64,000 nt of DNA, from the NCBI GenBank assembly GCA_914767885.1, contig CAJZBQ010000010.1, positions 718,496-782,495 of the forward strand, in the 5' to 3' direction. The notes beneath the pieces are model-generated. The model had not been told where the DNA came from. It saw nothing but the letters and a program-made list of their open reading frames with translations, and did no database searches. Position numbers and translations under genes: made by a program. Source of the stretch: Blepharisma stoltei (taxonomy: Eukaryota; Ciliophora; Heterotrichea; Heterotrichida; Blepharismidae). Positions 57,128 through 64,000 of this stretch are shown here, piece after piece. Numbering within the stretch: the stretch's first letter is position 1; the number at the start of each line of letters is the position of its first letter.

Positions 57128-59420
57128 ATGTTTCTAACAGCTTCACTAATCGCTACAAGTTTTTATGATGATGTAGATCAAGCAGGATAGCAAGAGAGCC
57201 TAGAGATGAAAGGCATGCCAAATGACACCGACAATATCTGGGCTTAAAATTCACTATAGGTGAGCTCTTGAATTCTAGTGCTTTCAGCCCAGATGGAAAA
57301 TATCTGTGTTTTACAACTGATAAGAAGTTTCTATATGTGATAGCAATTGTCGAAGAACAATTTTGGACAGCTGAGATTGCAAGAAGTAAGGAAATAGGCA
57401 GAAATGCAAGAATTATAAGTCCATCTATCATTCAAAATCAGCAAATAACGCCTTGTTCGCTTGACAGGAGAGTAGATTTCATGAAGATAAGGCAAGACCT
57501 GAAGACCAATGTTTATATAATTTTCTGTTCTGGAATTAACACCATAAATATATTTGAACTCAAAAGCAGCTTAATCAAAATTAAGGAGGATAGGGTTGAA
57601 GTCGGCTAGCCAGCTTTAGAAACCACAAAGGATATAGCAATTTTTCATAACACTCATGATAAATCAAAAAATTAGCCTATACAAATACCAAGAACTTGTA
57701 TGATTTTGGCAAACTAATTGCTTACTCAGTCAATAATTTTGCAGCGGTTTCATCTTTTGAAAACATAATTGTCTCAGAAATTCAGAAGGATGATTCCATA
57801 GATTGTGACTAGATAATCATGAGCTTTTGCCAATTAACTGAGTTGGTAGCAGACTAATATTAGCAATTTGCTATTATAAAGCATATAATAGCTGGCGATG
57901 ACAATGGATTAGTCAGCATAGATGATGTAACTGAAGCTGAAATAATAAAGCCATTTAAGGTGTATGACAATGTCTGAGGTTTATCATACTTCTCGTGTGA
58001 GATGTATTGCACTGGCTGAGTTTGTGGAGAAATCCTCCTTAGAAGTCAAGCCTAGACGGACTAAAATTTTATTTTCAGGTGGGAAGTGCACTATGATAGG
58101 GTACAGAATAGACCAAACTGATATGCGAAAGCTCATTATAAGTATATAAATGATTTGGAGGTCACCAAGGACTGTTTATTACTTATTTCTTGCTCAGATA
58201 ACTGTTTGGTACTGATATGGAGTATAAACTTCAGCTTTGGCTATAACGAATTTAGCCTTGCAAAATTAAAGCAAATTTCTTACTTCCAAGAAAGAGTTAC
58301 ACATTTGATAATTAATGACAATCATTTTATGGCGTCTTCATTTGATGAAACAGTTTAAATATGAAATATATCAGAATCTTTTTGTTTGAGCTAGAATTTT
58401 AATGGAAAATACAGATCTATCGTTTCTTAGTGAAAAAATTCTATCCTTGAAGCTGCAGCTAGAAAGAAAATCATTGTTTTAGGTAAACCTGTTTCCACTT
58501 ACTCCCCCCCCCCCTCCGTGAGCGAACAAAACCATTAGAAAAATCGCCATTTTTTTGACCCAAAAAACCCACCCTCCGTGAGTGAACAAAAATATTTTAA
58601 TAGAAAAAATTTTAATAGAAAAAAATTTTGCTATATAAGTGATAATTAGTATAATGAAATCTAGAGCTAATTCTGTTTAATTTTAAACAAATTGCGTTTT
58701 AAAACATAAATTTTGCAAATTAAATTAGTATTTGCTTCCCAATTTTTGCAAATTAGGATTTTTTTTAAATTTCGAAAAAAAATATTTTTTATAAAATTTA
58801 TATATAAATTGTTTTTTAAAAAAAAAAATTAACCCCCCTCCGTGAGTGAACAAAATTTTTTTTGTTCGCTCACGGAGGGGGGGGGGGGGGAGTTAAGAAA
58901 TTTTAATATTAGGGTAACAAAGCAAAATAAGAAAATTCTTAAAATACATTTACTCAGCTTACAGCTAAGCCCCAGAGCATGATGTAGAGATGGATAACTT
59001 TTTTATACCAAAATACGATATAAATATTCTACTTGCCTATACTGACAGAGATTTGGCAGAGCATTTGACACTAAGCTTAAAAAGCTGATGGACCATTTTC
59101 AGCTGCTATTCAAAACGAAACACCTTCAGTTTAAGTTTGAAGGGTAAGCATAAAGACTGCGTTGCTTCTTATTTAAAAGAAAATTAGCCATCCTTAATGA
59201 AATCGGCATAAGCTCACTTGATGAGTTTATAGTTCTATTTCTATTAAGAGAGAAAATGAAGTTGAAAAATTTGCCACTAAATGAAAAAGACTTCCAAAAT
59301 TTTTTATTCAGAAACCTTTGTGCTTTTAAAAGAAACTTTGATGAGGCAAATAAATTGACTTTTTGGGGTTATGACATAAGCCAGATTGAAAAAAGATATT
59401 GAAAGATTTAATAGCAAAAG
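57128..59420 (+). pseudogene. WD40-like gene, decayed or unresolved, interrupted by a MITE
   Basis: Protein-like stretches on the plus strand fall in several frames: SSAFSPDGKYLCFTTDKKFLYVI (57271-57337), KKLAYTNTKNLYDFGKLIAYS (57668-57730), HIIAGDDNGLVSIDD (57883-57927), SCSDNCLVLIWSINFS (58188-58235) and ASSFDETV-stop-IWNIS (58333-58372), which is a WD motif broken by TAA. Beyond the MITE (58500-58895), ISSLDEFIVLFLLREKMKLK (about 59211-59270) continues to RYWKI-TAG/TAA. Several in-frame TAA/TAG and frame changes remain even with TGA=Trp. One TAG could be removed by a 15-nt intron at 57595-57609. Pseudogene is the simplest reading. Confidence 0.45.
58500..58895. mobile_element. MITE copy within the WD40-like region
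   Basis: TA at 58500-58501 and 58894-58895. Longest terminal C/G runs in the window (CTCCCCCCCCCCCTCCGTGA / CACGGAGGGGGGGGG..AG). Internal sequence is almost identical to 61102-61490, suggesting these two are young copies. Confidence 0.9.
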
Positions 59421-59435
59421 ATTATTAAATGAGAC

Positions 59436-60236
59436 CTATTTAAATCAATCTTCATTTTTTTCAATTTCATCTAATTCATCCATTAATTCCTCCTCATCAG
59501 TTAAGCTTATTGGTAAGTATATTGCATCCTCTCCAAACACCTTAGTTAATCTTTTCGTCTCTAAATTGAACTTAAAGCAATTTAAAATATAACCTGTTGC
59601 AATGTTTATTCCTCCTTTATTATATGACAAATAAACTTGATAAAAATAATCTATTATTGAGTCTCCAATTCGTCTCCAGACAGTATCATTTGACAATTCG
59701 CTTTCATAGATTGATCCATTTTCACATTCAATTAAATACAGTCTCTCTGCACTTATAAGAATCTTGCATTTTTCAGCTTGAAAATCATAAGGAATTGTTG
59801 CGAAAGTGTTGCTACCAATTGAATACCTCAAAAGATTTTTATTTTCCCTTCCAGAAATCACAATATTCCCGTTAAATATTACACTAGTGCAATTGTAATC
59901 AGCTTTTGGCAGTGGCTTTAATTTAATTCATCGGTTTTCATTTAAATCAAATCTCTCTGATAGAGTTAAAGCACGATTATTATTTTCTCCTCCAAAGCAA
60001 TAAAGACTATTATTGAAATAGATAGCTGATGAGCATCTGCAAGGAGTTCCAGATGGCAGCTGCCGAACTCTATAATTCTCATCGATTATCAATGAAATCC
60101 CAGAATATGGGTAGTCTTTACCAAAGCAAAATAAATTACCATTAGGAAGCTGAGCAATGCAAGTGCCTCAATCCAGTGGTTCAGGAGTCTCTAATATCCT
60201 TACTTCTTTACTATCATTCTCTGTATCATAAATCAT
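59436..60236 (-). CDS. Kelch-like beta-propeller protein
   Basis: 266 residues from the ATG at 60236 to TAG, TGA read as Trp three times. Kelch-type blades: LPNGNLFCFGKDYPYS, CSSAIYFNNSLYCFGGENNN followed by RFDLNENRWIKLKPLP, then CTSVIFNGNIVISGRENK and LIECENGSIYESEL. The acidic C-terminus is EEELMDELDEIEKNEDWFK. The frame also opens upstream into the kinase gene (an overlapping ATG at about 60263), and the kinase stop is only 4 bp away, so a fused kinase-kelch gene with a one-base frame change is possible. No B-box is present. Confidence 0.65.
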
Positions 60237-60240
60237 CAAT

Positions 60241-61935
60241 TTAGTTCTCGTTATTATCATCATCTCTAATTGTATAAAGAGATGTTTTTTGGCGATAAGC
60301 ATTAGTATAATCTTGATAAGCTTGCTGATCAACAGAGACATCGCTACTGAACTTTGAGCAGGTTCTCCTAAAGTCTTGCTCTAATTCTGGGTCATTTGGT
60401 CTATTTAAAATTTCAGACCTCTTCTCTCTTAGCTCTTGAATGCTTTGGGCTTTTTCTGTTTCATTATTTTTGATAAGATCTTGATTTATTTTAATAGTTT
60501 GAGAATTAAGCAGGTCTTCATTACTGTCTTTGAGGCCTTTCTCGCTCTTTTTATTTCCATTTATTATGCTGCTCAAGCGAGCGATTTCTGCTCTAAGCCA
60601 CTCAATTTCATTTTTCTGGACTATGTTTTCTTTTCTGTATTTAGATAACTCTTTTTCAAGCTGCTCATTTCTTTCCCTTTCTTTCTCAAGTTGAATTTGG
60701 CAAATAGCTGCATTCATTGCAGATGCTTGTGGAATTGTAATGCCTAAGCTTAGAGTTTTATTGACTATAAACTCATGAGTTAAGATATCAACTATTTTGG
60801 GCCTCTCTATTCGCCGCTTTTTTAGGCACCAATCAACGAAATACCTCAATTCATTAGAGTATTCGCTTCTTATTGGCCTATGAGGTGCATTTTTTATTTT
60901 ATTCACATTATCGCCAAAAGGATGCTCAAGGTTGCAGAGATAATACAAAATGCAGCCGACTGCCCAAACATCACTTTCTTTAGCCTGAGGATCTCCACTA
61001 TGAGTCCTAGGAGACTGGTAACTGGCAACACCCTGAATTGTTTTGGTCTGTAAAGAGCGAGAAGTGCCAAAATCAGCTATTTTAATATCTTTATTTTCGT
61101 CTAAACTCCCCCCCCCCTCCGTGAGCGAACAAAACCATTAGAAAAATCGCCATTTTTTGACCAAAAACCCACCCTCCGTGAGTGAACAAAAATTTTTTTA
61201 ATAGAAAAAATTTTAATGGAAAAAAATTTTGATATATAAGTGATAATTAGTATAATGAAATCTAGAGCTAATTCTGTTTAATTTTAAACAAATTGCGTTT
61301 TAAAACATAAATTTTGCAAATTAAATTAATATTTGCTTCCCAATTTTTGCAAATTAGGATTTTTTTAAATTTCGAAAAAAAATATTTTTTTATAAAATTT
61401 ATATATAAATTTTTTTTAAAAAAAAAAATTAACCCCCTCCGTGAGCGAACAAAATTTTTTTGTTCGCTCACGGAGGGGGGGGGGGGAGTAAGAGGATATT
61501 TTGTGGATGAAGATCTCGATGAGTAAATCCGTTGTAGTGCAAAGACTCGAGCCCAAAGCAGATCTGGATGAAATATTTTCAGATTTCGTCTTCTTCAAAC
61601 ATTTCATCGGCGCTAATCTTATCAACTATGGCTTTAAGAAGGTCTCCATTTCTACAATAATCTATGACCATATAGAAAGTTTCACCTTTAACAAAAAAGG
61701 AGTCTAAACGAAGCTTATATGGATTGGCCCATGAGAGTACTTGCAACTCAGCTCCAATATCCTTCCAGGTTGACCCTGTGCTATTTCTGGCTACAGCCTT
61801 TATTGCGTACATTTGTCCATTGCCTGAATAAAAATTACTTCTCTTTATGGCTCTATAGATAATTCCATAACCTCCAAAATTAAAGTGATCCTTAACTTCA
61901 AAAGTGTTTGTTAAGTCTTCAGGAAAAAGCTCCAT
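60241..61935 (-). CDS. Protein kinase with coiled-coil tail, split by a MITE/IES
   Basis: 435 residues from the ATG at 61935, joining 61491-61935 with 60241-61103. Glycine loop FGGYGIIY, VAIK-type YAIKAVA (Lys46), hinge MVIDYC, catalytic HRDLHPQN (139-146), DFG in IADFGTSRS (159-161), SYQSPRTHSGD, DVWAVGCILY and RPKIVDILTHEFI. The lysine usual in HRDxKPxxN is His here, so catalysis may be altered. One TGA (DEIWKYF) is Trp. After the kinase domain comes an 80-residue coiled coil (QLEKERERNEQLEKELSKY) and a charged tail. Family unassigned (NEK/ULK-like architecture). It is the most telomere-proximal gene. Confidence 0.85.
61102..61490. mobile_element. MITE-type IES in the kinase catalytic loop (387 bp removed)
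   Basis: TA at 61102-61103 and 61489-61490. On the minus strand the join is [23 protein letters not shown], exactly the spacing expected between HRD and DFG. Terminal repeats are full length with long C/G runs, and an internal CCGTGAGTGAAC copy lies at about 61176. Confidence 0.95.
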
Positions 61936-62070
61936 GGTTATCGATCGAAATTACTATATTCCATTAAAGACCACACTTTTGAAATCAATATTTAGCTTTG
62001 ATATTAATTATTTACCAATTTATATCTAAATCAAAACTTTAAGAAAAGGCTTGGAGTATTTAAATATTTA
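61936..62070. promoter_or_regulatory. Subtelomeric spacer with the kinase promoter
   Basis: Only 135 AT-rich bases separate the kinase ATG from the first telomere repeat, so the promoter must sit directly against the telomere. No subtelomeric repeat is present. Confidence 0.6.
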
Positions 62071-64000
62071 TTAGGGTGTTAGGGTGTTAGGGTGTTAGGG
62101 TGTTAGGGTGTTAGGGTGTTAGGGTGTTAGGGTGTTAGGGTGTTAGGGTGTTAGGGTGTTAGGGTGTTAGGGTGTTAGGGTGTTAGGGTGTTAGGGTGTT
62201 AGGGTGTTAGGGTGTTAGGGTGTTAGGGTGTTAGGGTGTTAGGGTGTTAGGGTGTTAGGGTGTTAGGGTGTTAGGGTGTTAGGGTGTTAGGGTGTTAGGG
62301 TGTTAGGGTGTTAGGGTGTTAGGGTGTTAGGGTGTTAGGGTGTTAGGGTGTTAGGGTGTTAGGGTGTTAGGGTGTTAGGGTGTTAGGGTGTTAGGGTGTT
62401 AGGGTGTGTTAGGGTGTTAGGGTGTTAGGGTGTTAGGGTGTTAGGGTGTTAGGGTGTTAGGGTGTTAGGGTGTTAGGGTGTTAGGGTGTTAGGGTGTTAG
62501 GGTGTTAGGGTGTTAGGGTGTTAGGGTGTTAGGGTGTTAGGGTGTTAGGGTGTTAGGGTGTTAGGGTGTTAGGGTGTTAGGGTGTTAGGGTGTTAGGGTG
62601 TTAGGGTGTTAGGGTGTTAGGGTGTTAGGGTGTTAGGGTGTTAGGGTGTTAGGGTGTTAGGGTGTTAGGGTGTTAGGGTGTTAGGGTGTTAGGGTGTTAG
62701 GGTGTTAGGGTGTTAGGGTGTTAGGGTGTTAGGGTGTTAGGGTGTTAGGGTGTAGGGTGTTAGGGTGTTAGGGTGTTAGGGTGTTAGGGTGTTAGGGTGT
62801 TAGGGTGTTAGGGTGTTAGGGTGTTAGGGTGTTAGGGTGTTAGGGTGTTAGGGTGTTAGGGTGTTAGGGTGTTAGGGTGTTAGGGTGTTAGGGTGTTAGG
62901 GTGTTAGGGTGTTAGGGTGTTAGGGTGTTAGGGTGTTAGGGTGTTAGGGTGTTAGGGTGTTAGGGTGTTAGGGTGTTAGGGTGTTAGGGTGTTAGGGTGT
63001 TAGGGTGTTAGGGTGTTAGGGTGTTAGGGTGTTAGGGTGTTAGGGTGTTAGGGTGTTAGGGTGTTAGGGTGTTAGGGTGTTAGGGTGTTAGGGTGTGTAG
63101 GGTGTTAGGGTGTTAGGGTGTTAGGGTGTTAGGGTGTTAGGGTGTTAGGGTGTTAGGGTGTTAGGGTGTTAGGGTGTTAGGGTGTTAGGGTGTTAGGGTG
63201 TTAGGGTGTTAGGGTGTTAGGGTGTTAGGGTGTTAGGGTGTTAGGGTGTTAGGGTGTTAGGGTGTTAGGGTGTTAGGGTGTTAGGGTGTTAGGGTGTTAG
63301 GGTGTTAGGGTGTTAGGGTGTTAGGGTGTTAGGGTGTTAGGGTGTTAGGGTGTTAGGGTGTTAGGGTGTTAGGGTGTTAGGGTGTTAGGGTGTTAGGGTG
63401 TTAGGGTGTTAGGGTGTTAGGGTGTTAGGGTGTTAGGGTGTTAGGGTGTTAGGGTGTTAGGGTGTTAGGGTGTTAGGGTGTTAGGGTGTTAGGGTGTTAG
63501 GGTGGGTGTAGGGTGTTAGGGTGTTAGGGTGTTAGGGTGTTAGGGTGTTAGGGTGTTAGGGTGTTAGGGTGTTAGGGTGTTAGGGTGTTAGGGTGTTAGG
63601 GTGTTAGGGTGTTAGGGTGTTAGGGTGTTAGGGTGGTTAGGGTGTTAGGGTGTTAGGGTGTGGGTGTTAGGGTGTTAGGGTGTTAGGGTGTTAGGGTGTT
63701 AGGGTGTTAGGGTGTTAGGGTGTTAGGGTGTTAGGGTGTTAGGGTGTTAGGGTGTTAGGGTGTTAGGGTGTTAGGGTGTTAGGGTGTTAGGGTGTTGGGT
63801 GTTAGGGGTTAGGTGTTAGGGTGTAGGGTGTTAGGGTGTTAGGGTGTTAGGGTGTTAGGGTGTTAGGGTGTTAGGGTGTTAGGGTGTTAGGGTGTTAGGG
63901 TGTTAGGGTGTTAGGGTGTTAGGGTGTTAGGGTGTTAGGGTGTTAGGGTGTTAGGGTGTTAGGGTGTTAGGGTGTTAGGGTGTTAGGGTGTTAGGGTGTT
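62071..64000 (+). repeat. Telomere, (TTAGGGTG)n, at least 1.93 kb
   Basis: About 240 tandem 8-mers with the G-rich strand running 5' to 3' toward the window end, as at a real right-hand chromosome end. Rare irregular units occur near 62402, 62750, 63093, 63502, 63633, 63658 and 63796-63825 (missing T, extra GT or extra G). The unit is the complement of CCCTAACA, known from Blepharisma and Stentor. The array is cut by the window edge, so its full length is unknown. Confidence 0.97.

Noticed and set aside
62071-64000. CRISPR array or ordinary satellite
   Set aside because: Head-to-tail 8-mers with no spacers, in the orientation and sequence of a heterotrich telomere.

Overview
The window looks like the end of a chromosome from a heterotrich ciliate, most probably Blepharisma, in its germline (IES-containing) form. 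Four things support this. (1) The right end, 62071-64000, is an unbroken array of the 8-mer TTAGGGTG, whose complement CCCTAACA is the heterotrich telomere unit. (2) UGA is read as tryptophan in almost every gene: the two tandem alpha-mannosidases have TGG in one copy where the other has TGA, the LRR protein has its conserved Trp residues as TGA, and no resolved gene ends in TGA. (3) There are 15-nt GT..AG introns. (4) Many genes are interrupted by TA-bounded insertions of about 90-770 bp. Removing each one and keeping a single TA restores the reading frame and a recognisable domain. Several of these insertions are copies of one roughly 380-bp element with TIR CTCCCC..CCGTGAGTGAAC, which resembles the abundant Pogo-derived MITE reported from the Blepharisma germline.

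Layout. 1-16.9 kb is repeat-rich. It holds three related blocks (from 1, from about 4476 and from about 14648) with B-box/kelch genes that are split or decayed, two short hairpin elements with clean empty sites in sister copies, and one long minus-strand AAA-ATPase/PD-(D/E)XK nuclease-like gene (8857-11767) with two single-base frameshifts. 16.9-33.7 kb holds a B-box-like ORF, a split protein kinase, an LRR protein, a zinc-knuckle coiled-coil protein, two IES-split MFS transporters, a DOMON protein, an IQ-motif protein and two small basic proteins. 33.9-40.5 kb holds two tandem class II alpha-mannosidases (GH38). 40.8-46.4 kb holds a small hypothetical gene and a 1608-residue protein with two polycystin-like channel units. 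49.6-56.2 kb holds a BT1-family transporter, an ankyrin protein, a coiled-coil protein, pescadillo (PES1/NOP7) and a small hypothetical gene. 56.6-59.4 kb is a degraded WD40-like region. 59.4-61.9 kb holds a kelch-like protein and a protein kinase split by a MITE within its catalytic loop. The telomere begins only about 135 bp beyond that kinase's start codon.

The genes do not form one pathway and there are no operons; neighbours are independent eukaryotic genes with short AT-rich spacers. The common theme is genome editing: at least a dozen TA-bounded insertions must be removed precisely for these genes to be expressed in the somatic nucleus. All joins given here are inferred from frame and homology, not from somatic reads or RNA.
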